Below the pieces are notes generated by a model, which was given only the letters and a program-made list of their open reading frames with translations, did no database searches and was not told the DNA's origin. Made by a program: the position numbers and the translations under genes. DNA of 64,000 bases, taken from Hippopus hippopus (taxonomy: Eukaryota > Mollusca > Bivalvia > Cardiida > Cardiidae). Where the stretch lies: NCBI GenBank assembly GCA_946811185.2, contig OX328109.1, positions 14,420,255 to 14,484,254 on the forward strand. Direction: 5' to 3'. Below are positions 1 to 10,879 of the stretch, in pieces (positions within the stretch are counted from its first letter, which is position 1; every line of letters begins with the position of its first letter).

Positions 1-162
1 GGGAATGAATGCAAAACAGGTATAAGAAATAATCGTTTTTAGTATTCGAATATATTTGAATAGTCATTTATAGAATTCCAGAATTATAGTCTGGTGTCCA
101 AAATTAGAATTTCAAAATAGTGGTACTGTTTCAGCCATACATTGATGTAACAGTATCAAATA
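1..162. other. Unassigned AT-rich sequence
   Basis: No coding frame, splice pair or repeat that I can assign. It ends where the first family A element begins. Confidence 0.5.
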
Positions 163-394
163 AACTGTTCACCAAACGAAAAAAAAATTTACACTAGTCC
201 ACTTAGAAAGCATTTGCAGATGAGAAATTAAGCGTGACTTAAAAAATTGAAATTTGTTTTTGGAATTGTAGAAAACATTGTGGGAAATGGAGAAATGCTG
301 GTTACCAGCACTTTCTCCATTTCCCACAATGTTGTCAAAAGACTTTCTCCTTTAGGGTCAGAAAAACTTGGCATTGTGTGGTAAAGGGTTGAAC
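163..394 (-). mobile_element. Family A hairpin MITE, copy 1
   Basis: Defines family A: about 230 bp, with ends reading CTCTTTACCACACAATCC and GGTAAAGAGTTAA and a central 60-bp hairpin (here 273-333) whose arms carry AACATTGTGGGAAA and its complement around a GGTTACC-type centre. The ends sit next to TTAA. A TTAA target with CCCTT-like termini is the known hallmark of piggyBac-type elements, so I infer a non-autonomous piggyBac-like origin. There is no coding capacity. This copy lies in reverse orientation. Confidence 0.8.
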
Positions 395-568
395 ATGCAT
401 GTTGAACAATTTCACTAGCTAGTTTTATAACCTTCACATAGAGGAAGGGTCCTTTGTGAAGGGTATAGCTAAAAAAGAGAAAGGAATTTCCTTATGTGGG
501 AGGAAGCTTCTGTCCATGGAAGAAAAGAACAAACAAACATATATTGGTATCACTGTAATTAACATTAC

Positions 569-703
569 CATCTCTCTCTCCCTCTCTCTCTCTAAAACAA
601 AAATTCTCTCTAAAACAAATATCTGTCTAATTCTATCTAATGATCTTGCTCTCTCTCTCTATCTCTCACGGAGTCGCACACACACTCTCTAACTGACTCT
701 CTC
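569..703. repeat. CT-rich microsatellite
   Basis: Imperfect (CT)n runs interrupted by AAAACAAAT blocks, ending in a short CACACA run. The open frame through it is low-complexity (SLSLSL) and not a gene. Confidence 0.85.
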
Positions 704-1369
704 TAATCCAAGCTTTCACACCTGCTTCTAAAGCATTTTTGTATTTTTACAGAGAAATTAATATAGCTTACATATGACAAATAGGATCCTAATAACTGAT
801 TTTATGCACTTATTCTTGTACCACAGCTGGAGATTCGAGTGATTTTTGAAATTTGAGTACACAAATAATTCAAAGTGAACCTGCAGTGAGAAAGTGTATA
901 TCATGATGTCAGTTTGCATACTGTTTGTAACTGCATAAGTTATCTTTTGAAAATAATTTAACAGTTCTTAGATCATAAGTATGAGCAATAGAACTACTGC
1001 CATGCTCTATTTTCCAGTGGGGAAAACACAATCTTTAGAGATAACTTGATACAGAAACTCTTCTTTTGCTTGTAGGTAACTATTATACAACAACAACGAC
1101 ATCAACAAAAACAGATGCTCACGAAATGCATAGATCTATATATAATGGACAAGGTTATGTCAGCAAATCTAACGGTGTCATCTTCGACTGATCAAGACAG
1201 GACAATGATAGTTTTGATAGAGGACAATGAAAGGATGTCTATTCATACCTATTATGTAATTAAATAAGTGTTAAAAAAACTGTTTGATATGTGTAAACAA
1301 CACATTTGCTGAAACATAATTGAATGAACTAGCGCAGGATCAGATTGTTGTTTGAAAGCTTGTTTCTTC
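704..1369. other. Non-coding stretch, nothing assigned
   Basis: AT-rich sequence with no open frame of note, no splice pair and no repeat family recognised elsewhere in the window. Confidence 0.5.
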
Positions 1370-1600
1370 TTTAACTCTTTACCACACAATCCCGACTTTT
1401 AATGACCCTGAGAAAGAAGCCTATAGAAAACATTGTGGGAAAAGGAGAAAATGCTGGTAACCAGCATTTTCTCCTTTTCCCACAATATTTTCTACCCTAT
1501 CAAAGGCAGAAATCATCATATTACCAAGATTTAATTTGTTGTCTGCAGATGCTTTGAATTTGGTCCAGTCCAAAATTTTGTCGTTTGGTAAAGAGTTAAC
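1370..1600 (+). mobile_element. Family A hairpin MITE, copy 2
   Basis: Complete copy bounded by TTAA at both ends (TTAACTCTTTACC and GGTAAAGAGTTAA), with an intact central hairpin near 1429-1491. It abuts copy 3, with which it shares the TTAA. Confidence 0.85.
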
Positions 1601-1803
1601 TCACTCCTACACAACAAAAATGTACATTTGTCCAAATTGAAAGCATTTGCAGACGACAATTTAAATGTGGCCCAAATGATGGGGTTTGTCTTTGATAGGG
1701 AAGAAAATATTGTGGTAACCAGCATTTTCTCCTTTTCCCAGAATGTTTTCAAAGGCTTCTTTTTCAGGGTCATTGAAGATTTATATGGTAAAGATTCAAC
1801 TGA
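1600..1803 (-). mobile_element. Family A MITE, copy 3, one hairpin arm lost
   Basis: Reverse-oriented copy immediately adjoining copy 2. The left hairpin arm is reduced to about ATTGTGG before the centre, while the right arm is complete, so about 20 bases of one arm were deleted. This is a typical outcome of replication slippage at a hairpin. Confidence 0.75.
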
Positions 1804-2034
1804 TAAGTTAATAAGTGTATAAAAGTTGATGAAGAATATTGGAATAAGAATTGCATATTCAGGTATCAAGGCATTTTTAGAATATTCTTCTATTTGGCCC
1901 CATCTCTATATTCTACAGAATCTCTGTGAAATAATCATAACCATGACACCCTTGTTGGCAAGTTGAACGGAGAGGGACATTCTTCACTTATTGCAAAATC
2001 CAACTGAATAAGCAAATTTGATTGAATATTTTTC

Positions 2035-2268
2035 TTAACTCTTTACCACACAATCCCAAGTTTTAACAACCCTAACAAAATAGCCTTTTGAAAGCATTGT
2101 TGAAAAAGGAGAAAATGCTAGTAACCAGCATTTTCTCCTTTTCCCACAATGTTTTCTACCCTTTCAAAGGCAGAAACCATCACTTGAGCTACCTGTATTT
2201 TGTTGTCTGCAAATGCTTTCAATTTGGTAGAGTGCAAAATTTTGTCATTTGGTAAAGAGTTAATTTGC
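2035..2268 (+). mobile_element. Family A hairpin MITE, copy 4
   Basis: Complete copy with TTAA at both edges. The following 60 bases (2269-2330) hold a small local duplication of AATGCTTTCAATTTGG and TTCATGTTAAA, apparently seeded by its right end. Confidence 0.8.
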
Positions 2269-2494
2269 ATTCATGTTAAAGTTCTTTCAAAATGCTTTCA
2301 ATTTGGTTGGCGTTCATGTTAAAATTCCCACTGAGTGACAGCACTGGGTAATTTGTACTTTTCAGGATAATAGATAGTCCTTGATTAGACTTGTAGCTGT
2401 GTTTCAGCTCACCTTGAGCACTAAGTGCTCATGGTGAGTTTTTGTGATCATGCTGTGTGTGGCGTCCAGTGTGTGTCATGCAGGCGTCAACAAT

Positions 2495-3290
2495 TACTTT
2501 GTGCGCAATCTACAGGCCACATTTTCTGCCCAATATTCATTTAAGTTTGTCAGAATGATTGTCTTAATGATATCTCAAACAATTTTGAAATTGGGTGATA
2601 CAGGGCTAAAAAGTAGGTCACTTGGACAAATTTTAGGAAAATCTTGTGTGCACTCTATAGGCCACATTTTCTGTCCAATACTGTCTTAAGTTGGTCAGAA
2701 TATATGTTTTAGTAATATCTCAGACAAGTTTGAAATTGTGTTAATTCAAGTGAAAAAGTATATCACTGGGACAAATCTTAGAACAACCTGATGTGCACTC
2801 TATATGTCATATTTTTGTCCAATGTTCCTGATAGTTTGTCAGATTGTTTATTTTGACAGTGTCTCGGACAAGGGCGAAAATTGGTCATGTCAGGTCAAAA
2901 TGGTCATGTGGATAAATCTTACGAAAACGTTATGTTCACTTTAGAGGCAACATATCCAGTCAACATATCCAGTCCAGCCAGGGATATACGATCCCTGGTC
3001 CAGCAGCCAATAGAAAATGGTCAAAATGTTTTGTTTTTTTTCATGATTTCTTAGGCATATTTGAAAATGGGACATGTTTTGGCAAAAAGTAGGTCACTTG
3101 CAGAAATCTTAGATTAACCTTGTTTTCACTCTAGAGGCACATTTTTTTTTTTTTTTTTCAGTATTTCTGTTCAAAACTCATGAAAAATGATCAAAATGAT
3201 TGGTGAAGAGTGGTCTGGCAAGACATAAAATAGTCTGTAGGTGTTAGTGTGTACAATTTGCCAACAGGTTGCTTAAGGTCTGGATAGTGC
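2495..3290. repeat. Degenerate ~145-bp tandem repeat array
   Basis: About five diverged units, each restarting at a motif like TGCACTCTATAGGCCACATT (near 2500, 2646, 2791, 2932 and 3119; spacing about 147, 145, 141 and 187). Each unit also carries AATATCTC and AGTAGGTCACTTG-like blocks. I recall arrays of this style as common in molluscan genomes. It is not coding; the 81-codon frame at 2444-2689 lies in it by chance. Confidence 0.75.
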
Positions 3291-3326
3291 CTGTCAAAAT
3301 GTACAGGGTAATCCTTCAGTATCTTT

Positions 3327-3602
3327 AACCCTTTACCACATAATCCCAAGTTTTAACAGGGATCTTATATACATGTGTATATACGATCCCTGGTTTTAAC
3401 GACCCTGAAGAAGGCAGCTTTTGAAAACACTGTGGGAAAAGAAGAAAATGCTGGTAACCAGCATTTTCTTCTTTTCCCACAATGTTTTCTACTCTTCCCA
3501 AAACAAATTTAAATTCTGGAATCATATTTATTTTGTCATCTGCAAATGCCTTCAAATTGGACTGGTGTAAGATTTTGTTCTTTGGATATGATTGTACCAT
3601 TA
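3327..3602 (+). mobile_element. Family A hairpin MITE, copy 5, with 36-bp micro-insertion
   Basis: A full copy whose left arm is interrupted by a palindromic insert at 3358-3393 flanked by a 7-bp duplication TTTTAAC (3351-3357 and 3394-3400). The central hairpin (about 3426-3487) is intact. Confidence 0.85.
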
Positions 3603-4072
3603 ATGATCTCTACTCATACATTGTAAATTGCCTGTGGATAAATAGATTCAAATTAGGGATTTACATCAACTAGACATAAGATTTTTATCAATAAATTGTT
3701 ACATTTATCATGATACCAAAGGCATAATAAAGGTCCTAAAGGAAGCTACATGTAATATTGGTGTCTGGACTAGCCCATTTCTTTCTGTTAGAAATACTCT
3801 TTTACTATGCAGTGGACTGTTCTTATAGAACACTGTGAGAAAAAGGGGGAACTGTTTGTAACTAAAAAAGCAGAAGTTGTGTGTAACAACCATTTTCATT
3901 TTATGTTAGAACACCAGTACATAAAACTATCACATAAAACCTCCTCTGGCAGTGTATTAAACCCATGACTAATTTTTGATCAGACACTAGTGTATTATTG
4001 TTTTTTGGGTCCCGGTTGTGGTTATTTTTTTAGTCATGAGCTTATGAAGCCAGAGGAACCAACAATAGCACG
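3603..4072. other. Non-coding stretch, nothing assigned
   Basis: AT-rich sequence. Neither strand shows a convincing exon with splice sites, and it matches no repeat family seen elsewhere in the window. Confidence 0.45.
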
Positions 4073-4287
4073 TGCCTGAATTCGTACTACTCTGCTATTT
4101 CGAGGAAAAATGACGGCATTTTTGCTAAGACATATACCGGTGAAAGTTTTTTATTTTAATGTCTAATAAAAACAAGAAATGTTGGGAATGTTATTTAAAA
4201 TGCCTGAATTCGTACTACTCTGCTATTTCGAGGAAAAATGACGGCATTTCTGCTAAGACATATACCGGTGAAAGTTTTTGATTTCAA
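4073..4287 (+). repeat. Direct repeat pair of ~87 bp
   Basis: Copies at 4073-4159 and 4201-4287 (period 128) are nearly identical, starting TGCCTGAATTCGTACTACTC and ending GGTGAAAGTTTTT. They differ at only a few bases, so this is a recent local duplication. Function unknown. Confidence 0.9.
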
Positions 4288-4616
4288 AAATTGAGTACTC
4301 TGACAAAGTAGAATTTCCCTTTTGAGTGCCCCAATTCAATGAAAACGGACGTCACTGGGAACTGACGTCACTGAAACCTTGGTAAAACATGCAGTTTGGT
4401 GCATAATCTTGATGTTAATGTTGATCGACGCCGCCATTTGGGATGTTGTGTTGAAAGTGTAGTCATGTATACGGGGCTCCCGAAAGGGAAACTGCTTTTA
4501 CGTTGGTTTTGCCAGTGTTCATGATATATATGTTCGGGGCAGATTATCCAATCAGATCACGAGAAATTTCTTTGCAGTATAATAAAGGCTAAGGTGATGG
4601 TGAAGAATACTTTAGA

Positions 4617-4905
4617 CCAGTCTGCATAGCTTAAGTAGTAGTGCGTAGGACTCGTAAACGCTAAGTTTCAGGTCAGTCAAGGGTGTGGGTTCGATTCCCA
4701 TGGCTCACTGTCTAAAATTACTAATAGTCTTTCAGATGACATTTTAAATTAAACCAAGGTCCCATGTGACAGTGCTATACATCGAGCATCTTAAAAAACC
4801 AGATATAACTTGGGATGGGTTTCGTCCTGTATCCTGCACTATCCCCCATAACAAAACTAACAGCCTTCAGCGGTGTCGCCCAGTTGGGCAACCAGTGGTG
4901 ACAAA
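4617..4905 (+). mobile_element. tRNA-headed SINE (third type)
   Basis: The head has a tRNA-like pol III promoter: a weak A box near 4627 and a B box GGTTCGATTCC near 4689. An unrelated body follows to a short A-rich tail near 4900. It is not a functional tRNA, because the acceptor stem does not pair and no anticodon arm is convincing. Confidence 0.6.
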
Positions 4906-5137
4906 AAATAAATGCAAATTCATTCAAGGATACTTTTTTGTCAGGTTTCTTTTTTCATATGATAAATAGAATCTCACACTCCTTTTTCATGTATTATCAT
5001 TTTTATCAAACTTGTTGACTAAAATGTATTTTGACGCTTGCCAAGGCTAGCATCATACAATGTCAGTCAACTCTTTCGATGAAAACGATAATACGTTCAT
5101 GTAAGATCCTCTATGTATTAAACTTATTTTCATGTAA

Positions 5138-5368
5138 AGTCTTTCCCAAACAAACCTGAAGTTTTAACAACCCTGATAAAGAGAGCTTTTGAAAACATTG
5201 TGGGAAATGTAAAATGTTGGTTACCATCATTTTATACTTTTTTGCACAATGTTTTTTAACCTTCAAAACAAAAAAATCCAGTCATTTGGGAAATATCTGA
5301 TATGTTGGCTGCAAATGCCTTCAATTTGGATTAGTTTCAAATTAGGTTGTTTGGTAAGGGTAGGGTGA
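5138..5368 (+). mobile_element. Family A hairpin MITE, copy 6, diverged
   Basis: Older copy: the central hairpin has mismatches (AAATGTAAAATGTTGG against CATCATTTTATAC) but the order of blocks is preserved. Confidence 0.7.
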
Positions 5369-5419
5369 ATTGCTGCTATATTTTAGTCTGATCTTCATCT
5401 ACACTGTCCGTAAAAGGTC

Positions 5420-5650
5420 CTTAACCCTTTACCACACAAAGACGAGTTTTATCGACCCTAACAAAGAACCCTTTTGAAAACATTGTGGGAAAAGGAAAAA
5501 ATGCTGGTAACCAGCATTTTCTTCTTTTCCCATAATGTTTTCTATTCTAATCAAAGACAAATTCCGTCTTTTAAGCTATATTTAAATTGTCGTCTGCAGA
5601 CACTTTCAGTTTGGACAAGTCTTTTATTTGCTCGTATGTGAAAGAGTTAA
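5420..5650 (+). mobile_element. Family A hairpin MITE, copy 7
   Basis: TTAACCCTTTACC left end and GAGTTAA right end, with an intact hairpin near 5478-5541. Confidence 0.8.
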
Positions 5651-5914
5651 GTCGTGCTTAGCAGCCTATGAGTTAAGTATTCCTAAAGCAAATCAAGGAA
5701 GTATTGATAAAAAAGATAAAACACGCAATCTCACAAGTGGGTGAGTGATATGACAAGGGGCAGATTGAATGGTTACATGGACTTGGCGTACAAGGAATTT
5801 ATGTCAAAATTAATATGTGATAAGAACAAAAAACAAAATGCTTACTAAGCTGTTTTTCGAAAGTTCAGATCTTTAAAAGAAAAAGCATGTGATAAGAATG
5901 AAAACAAAACGCTC

Positions 5915-6290
5915 ATTAAAGGCCCGAAAGCTGTGAACGATGCAGGTGTTAAAATGCATTTTACCCATTCCAATTAAAAGCACTGAAGAAATTGTGAAGA
6001 TGATAATCTGAAATTGTGCAATCGGTTCATGTGTTGGTCGCTGGTAGAAAAGTGAAATCTAAAACAAGGTTAAAACTTGCCAGGTTGCACCATCTTTTGT
6101 TTACTTTTTACCTGACTTGAAAATTAATTTTTCTGCCTGCGATTACTACTCGGACCGACCATACAGTAACAGATTGTCATATTCACAATAATTTCCATGC
6201 TTTTTAAATGGTATGATTTAAATTTAAATGCATTTTAACACTCCATTGTGTACTTTTGGTAGCTATAAGGCCTTTAAACTGTTTTTCAAT
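5915..6290 (+). mobile_element. Family G fold-back element, copy 1
   Basis: Defines family G: about 370 bp, ends TTAAAGGCC and GGCCTTTAAA, with long imperfect inverted arms carrying ATTGTGAAGATGAYAATCTG and its complement about 170 bases apart around a central stretch CAGGTTGCACCATCTTTTG. No coding capacity. Confidence 0.75.
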
Positions 6291-6759
6291 TAATCAGACC
6301 TGAAAAAAAAAAAATAGCATTTTGTACTAGGCATTTGATGCTTTCCCCAACATGTTTTTCATCGTGTTTCTTAACAAATTATTCCTTTTCTTCCTATGAA
6401 AATGTCAGTTTCGTGCAACTAGGCGACATTTTATTGTTTAGAACCATTAATATTCGTGAGTTAAACATATTTTATTTCGTATAAGTTAAAATGGGGTTGG
6501 ACCACAAGTTCTTTCAACTTAGAATCGGTCCCTTCCCCTATAAGACAATTTCAATAATTCTTTTTACAACAATGGCAAGTACAGTGAATTCTTTTCTAAT
6601 ATATACATGTATATACAAAAAATATCTGTAGTAGATAAAAGCTGAAAACAGTGCAAACTGTGTAGATTCAGACCAAACGCTTTAAAATGTGGTGTCTGAC
6701 CCGGGTCATCTTTTATTTAGAACAATTATGTTTGAGTCAAGTTCTGAGGAAAGGTGGTT
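6291..6759. other. Non-coding stretch, nothing assigned
   Basis: AT-rich sequence with homopolymer runs and an ATATACATGTATATAC palindrome near 6600. No gene or known repeat seen. Confidence 0.45.
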
Positions 6760-7112
6760 AAAATTTTTACAAAACAGTCCGAAATTTTAACAACCCTGAG
6801 GAAGTCGCCTTTTGAAAACCTTGTGGGAAAAGGAGAAAATGCTGGTATTTACAACCATTAAATTTGAGTCAAGCACTGTCGAAAGGTAGTTAAACTTTTT
6901 ACCAAACAATCCGGAATTTAAACAACCCTGAGGAAGTCGCCTTTTGAAAACCTTGTTGCTGGTTACCAGCATTTTCTCCTTTTCCTACAAGGTTTTGTAT
7001 ACACTTTCACAGACAATTACCATTATTTCAGCTACATTTAATGTGTCGTCTACAAATGCGTTCATTGGGAAACGCCATTTTTTTTTTTGTTTTGTTTGTG
7101 AAAGAGTTAATA
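6760..7112 (+). mobile_element. Two family A MITE pieces (truncated + complete)
   Basis: A truncated left half (6763-6846) is followed, after about 45 bases, by a second copy (6893-7112). The second copy has only one arm of the usual hairpin plus GGTTACCAGC. A short direct repeat (TTTGAGTCAAG, ...GGTAGTTAAA) links the two, suggesting a local duplication. Confidence 0.7.
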
Positions 7113-7149
7113 CATCTGTAAAATATCGAACGACAAAAGACATATTTGA

Positions 7150-7430
7150 AGCATAAATCATTTGCTCGTAACTAAGCCATGCACTGGGAAAAGGCTTTAA
7201 ATGCATCCTCCTAATACAGTATACTAAGAAAGTTGTCACATGAGATACGGATCCATTTTGTCCAATAAGCGGCTGAATCACGCGGTGGAATGGTCCTTTG
7301 ACACACAGAAAACCTACCATTAGCAAGAAAATTTGACTCAGGCTGTGCTGACTGCGCAGGCTGCCATGGGTCGATACTTTTTGCAGATGCATTAAACCAC
7401 GTTTAGACTGAGTATGGCTTAAACGTAATG
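7150..7430 (+). mobile_element. Family D hairpin element, copy 1 (diverged)
   Basis: Defines family D: about 260 bp, TIR ATGAGCCATGCTCTG, then GGGCTTAATGCATC, ATGGATCCATAAAATCC, CAACCGACTGAATCATGAGG and GTCCTTTGACATGCAGAAAA. Near its 3' end is a strong hairpin (arms CCAGGTCAGCCTGCGC and complement) followed by TTTTTGCAGATGCATTA. This copy is old and its hairpin is imperfect. Confidence 0.65.
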
Positions 7431-7481
7431 GCGGACTAAACATGATGCCCCTTATAATGACATGTAGATCAACCGAGTTTT

Positions 7482-7952
7482 ACCCTTTACCGCACAATCC
7501 CGAGCTTCACTTAACTTAAAGAGAAAGGCTTTTGAAAACCCAAACCAAGAAAAATTACCCTTTAATTAGCGCTTTTCTGCACAATGCCGACTTTTGACGA
7601 CCCTGAGAAAGAAGCCTTTTGAAAACATTGTGGGAAAAGGAGAAAATGCAGGCAACAAACATTTCCTCCTTTTCTGCACAATGCCGACTTATAACGATCC
7701 TGAGAAAGAAGCCTTTTGAAAACAATGTGGGAAAAGGAGAAAATGCAGGTAACCAGCATTTCCTCCTTTTCCCACAATGTTTACTACCCTGTCACAGAAA
7801 CATTGCACCATTTGTGCCACATTGAAATGCTTTCAATTTGGACAAGGCTTAAACTTTGTCGTCTGGTAAAGGGTTTAGCAATATCTAATTTTTCGTCTGC
7901 AAATGCTTTCAATTTGGACAAGTCTTAAATCTTGTCGTTTCGTAAAGAGTTA
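7482..7952 (+). mobile_element. Compound family A cluster
   Basis: Left ends recur three times (near 7486, 7567 and 7671). A ~104-bp unit containing GCACAATGCCGACTT and the left hairpin arm is tandemly duplicated, and the final right arm is followed by two right ends (near 7870 and 7950). It looks like nested or slipped family A copies. Confidence 0.75.
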
Positions 7953-8192
7953 ACCCTTAGCCTGAGCGTTAAAAAAAAATAAATGTCCGACAAAAAGACC
8001 CAAAATTCGTAATGTCAGTGGTGCTATTGCTGAAATATTTCATAAAATAACGGCCAATACAAACCCAGGATCAGACTGCACGTTTTCTACATCACTTGTG
8101 AAAAAAATGCGCTCTATAAAGTAAAGAACACTTTTTTTATCATTAAGAATGAAATGGATTGATTAAATATTTTTGTCACAGGAACTTCTTAA

Positions 8193-8415
8193 GCTGTTCA
8201 TCAAACGACAAAATTTTAGACCGGTCCAAATTGAAAGCATTTGCAGACGGCAAATTAAATGTTGCACATATCAAGATTTTTCTTCTTTGAAGGAAAGAAA
8301 ACATTGTGGGTAAAGGAGAAAATGCTGTTTACCAGCATTTTCTCCTTTTCCCACAATGTTTTCAAAAGTCCTTTTTCCTTGTGGTCGTTGAAAGTCAGGA
8401 TTGTGTAAATAAGGA
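8193..8415 (-). mobile_element. Family A hairpin MITE, copy 10
   Basis: Reverse copy with the hairpin at about 8299-8362. The right end is degraded (no clear TTAA). Confidence 0.75.
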
Positions 8416-8556
8416 TTAAAACATTAGGTTGTCAGTAAATCACATTGGATTAGATATGTATCTTCCCAAACTGTCCTCGAGGAAGGGCGAATTTTGATTT
8501 CTACTGTAATAGTATCATCTATACAGACATTACTTAGCCGAGTGATCTACTAACCT

Positions 8557-8895
8557 ACATTTAAAGATACAACCCTACAGCCAGAGAGAAAAAACACTGT
8601 TAAAGACTTGATAGACTGTAGAACGGTTCAGAAGTTAGTCACCTGTGTAAACATAGATTTATTACCGATATATATGGTGTAAGGGATAAAGAAACTCAAG
8701 GGATTTGACTTCCATTTAAAACCGGAAACGACAACAGTGATTTTTTTTGATGGCCTCCAGAAAATGAAATGCATTTTCTAGAGGTCGTAAGGAGTATCAT
8801 TTGGCATGAAGATACAAGAGTGATTATAATTTGATAAAATAAAAATGATATGGGTTAAAAAACTGGCAGAAAAATCGGTTTAGATATATCTTTAA
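8557..8895 (-). mobile_element. Family R element, copy 1
   Basis: Defines family R: about 340 bp with short TIR like TTAAAGATGCATC at each end, and internal blocks TGCCAAATGTTGCCCCTG, GGTTGCAAGGTTG, GAAAATGCATTTCATTTTC and GTTTCCGGTTTTAAA. It is a TIR-bearing, non-coding, MITE-like unit. Inverted here. Confidence 0.75.
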
Positions 8896-8947
8896 GTTAG
8901 GTGTTGGCCAATCTAACGACGGCCATCAAGTTGACTTTGTATAGTTT

Positions 8948-9178
8948 TTATCCCTTTACCACACAATCCCGAGTTTTGACGACCCCAAGGAGGAAGCCTC
9001 TTGAAAACATTGTGGAAAAAAGGAGAAAATGCTAGTAACAAGCATTTTCTCCTTTTCCCACAATGTTTTTTACCCTTTCAAAGACAAATTTCATTATTTG
9101 AGAAACATTTAATTTTTCGTCTGCAAATACTTCCAATTTCGACCAGTGACAAGTCTTGTCGTTTGGTAAACTGATAAG
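8948..9178 (+). mobile_element. Family A hairpin MITE, copy 11
   Basis: Near-complete forward copy; hairpin at about 9005-9067 with a few mismatches. Confidence 0.8.
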
Positions 9179-9240
9179 CACTATTTGAGATGCATGTCAG
9201 TTGTATTAATATCGGTTCGTAAATAATACATATGCAGTGA

Positions 9241-9480
9241 TTATTTGAAGTCTTTTCTTGGCCTCGTTTTGAATGTCATCTCAGAAACTTCAGAGAAGCT
9301 TTGTCCAGGTTCCGCCAAGTGGTCACGACAGGAGACTAGGGGTTTATCCTCCAAACAGTGACGCACAAGTTCGTCTTCTTGAGCAAGGCATATGTCATAT
9401 TTACGTAGCAGGTGTAATGCTACAAATTCGAGACTTAAGAGATGAACTTCAGGATCGAAATAGAAGAGAGAGCATATAAA
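9241..9480 (-). other. Possible terminal coding exon or gene remnant
   Basis: On the minus strand a frame of about 78 codons upstream of a TGA/TAA-rich region ends in ...RPRKDFK and a stop at 9241. Its composition is more protein-like than the surroundings (LSLEFVALHLLRKYD, EDELVRHCLEDKPLVSC), and the base composition is less AT-rich. The N-terminal residues of the longer frame come from the adjoining family C element, so they are not part of it. I recognise no family, and no partner exon was found. The frame may be chance. Confidence 0.25.
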
Positions 9481-9488
9481 ACCGCTTT

Positions 9489-9705
9489 CGGATAGGGCAT
9501 CCAAATGGGATTCGTGTAACATCGGCTTTCATCGTACGGATTCGGCTAAGACTCGGGTAACCCGTAATGGTAATATATGCGGGGAACCAGCATCTACCGG
9601 CCGATCGATTACGGATTACCCGAGTCGTAGCCGAATCCGTACGTTTTTCGGCGATGAAAGGCGATGTTACAGGAATCCGCATTAGGGTGCCCAATCCTTA
9701 ATACA
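9489..9705 (+). mobile_element. Family C long palindrome element, copy 1
   Basis: Defines family C: about 215 bp and almost fully self-complementary. The outer arms read GGATAGGGCACAC...GGGATTCGTGTAACATCG, then ACGTACGGATTCGGCTAAGA and ACTCGGGTAATCCGTAATCG, around a GGGGAACCAGCATC centre. In copy 3 the ends are TTAAGG...CCTTAA. Non-coding. Confidence 0.85.
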
Positions 9706-9747
9706 GTACTTCAAAACAAACGAACAAATAGATTTGGTCAAAAATAA

Positions 9748-9955
9748 ATGAGCCATGCTTTGGCAAAATGGACGTTTAATGCATTTCCGTGTTGTTTTAT
9801 AGCAAGCAAGTCATCACATAATAATAGATCCAGACAATCCCTGTAGACAAACAACCGACTGAATCTAGAGGTAAACTGGTCCTTTTAGCTGCAGAAAATT
9901 GATCAATAGCAAAAAGTTTCGACCTAAGTCAGCCTGTGCGGACTGCGCGGTTTTT
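9748..9955 (+). mobile_element. Family D element, copy 2, 3' truncated
   Basis: Starts ATGAGCCATGCTTTGGC and keeps the GACTGAATCTAGAGG and TAGCAAAAAGTTTCGACC blocks, but ends inside the hairpin (first arm only). Confidence 0.7.
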
Positions 9956-10079
9956 AAAACGAATCCTCGTAATCAACGCGAGTTACTGATAATGTGACAT
10001 TCCCACAAGTGTGCGAAACTCTTGTACAAATTAAAAAGCAAAGAGGCTACGTAGCCCACTTAGGAATGTCATCGAAAAA

Positions 10080-10325
10080 TATAAGCCATGCTCTGTGAAA
10101 AGAGGGCTTAATGCATCTGCAAAAAGTATCGACCCAGGTCAGCCTGCGCAGTCCGCGCAGGCTGACCTGGGCCGAAACTTTTTGCTTTTGGTCAATTTTC
10201 TACATGTCAAAGGACCAGTGTACCTCATGATGTAGTTGGTTGTTAGAGAAAAATGGATTTTATGAATCCACAACTATGTGATAACTTGCTTGCTATCATG
10301 GATCAAGAAGATGCATTAATTTAAA
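10080..10325 (-). mobile_element. Family D element, copy 3
   Basis: Reverse copy with a strong hairpin at about 10133-10176 (CAGGTCAGCCTGCGCAG and its complement), ending at GATGCATTAAT. Confidence 0.75.
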
Positions 10326-10616
10326 TTATACACCGAAATAAACAGCTATCCTCTGTGCCCGATCGATTTACCAATTACTATAGAGTGAAACACGTGTTTA
10401 CTGTAACTGTAACATGTCTGTTTACTAACATGCCTCCTGTATTTCTGATCACATTGTCGTGTTCACCTGTCATTAACTTAATATTCTGACATATTCATAT
10501 GACATTTATATCATACAAACAAATACCTTGTAACAGAATGACCGTCAACACACTGCTTGGTCAACTTCAGATTGCTAGATAGTAAATAATAGGCAATAAG
10601 CAATATTTTGATCATT

Positions 10617-10816
10617 TTCCTGCTATGTAACTAAAAAGAAATTTTCGATTCGATGAAAAAAACCCAAATATTACTATTTCAGTTATGTTTTTGGGAATAA
10701 TATCTCCTTATCGGACAGTGTAGATTCAAGATCAGACTGCACATTCTGTGCAGTCTGATCTTGTTCTACACTGTCCGCAGAAGGTCAGTGAGTCGTGCTT
10801 TGCAGACTAACGGTTA
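10617..10816 (-). mobile_element. Family B hairpin MITE, copy 1
   Basis: Defines family B: about 205 bp. Read forward it has TTAACCCTTAGGCTGCTAAG, GCGCGACTC, GACCTTTTGCGGACAGTGTA, a hairpin with arms GATCAGACTGCAC and complement around a 5-7 base loop, CTGTCCGATAAGGAGATAT, TTTTTACTATCGGCTTGAAA and AGCAGGCTAAGGGTTAA. TTAA edges with CCCTT termini again suggest a piggyBac-like non-autonomous element. Inverted here. Confidence 0.8.
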
Positions 10817-10879
10817 AAAACAAAGATAGATGGCATGAAAAAGCACTTAAGTATGAATATTGAAACTTTTTTTGGATTC

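Noticed and set aside
4400..4442. Minus-strand ATGGCGGCGTCGATC as a first exon
   Set aside because: The best donor (AAGGTTTCA) is weak, and no acceptor or partner exon was found.
6985..7443. 152-codon minus-strand frame
   Set aside because: Spans a family D and a family A element; no conserved domain.
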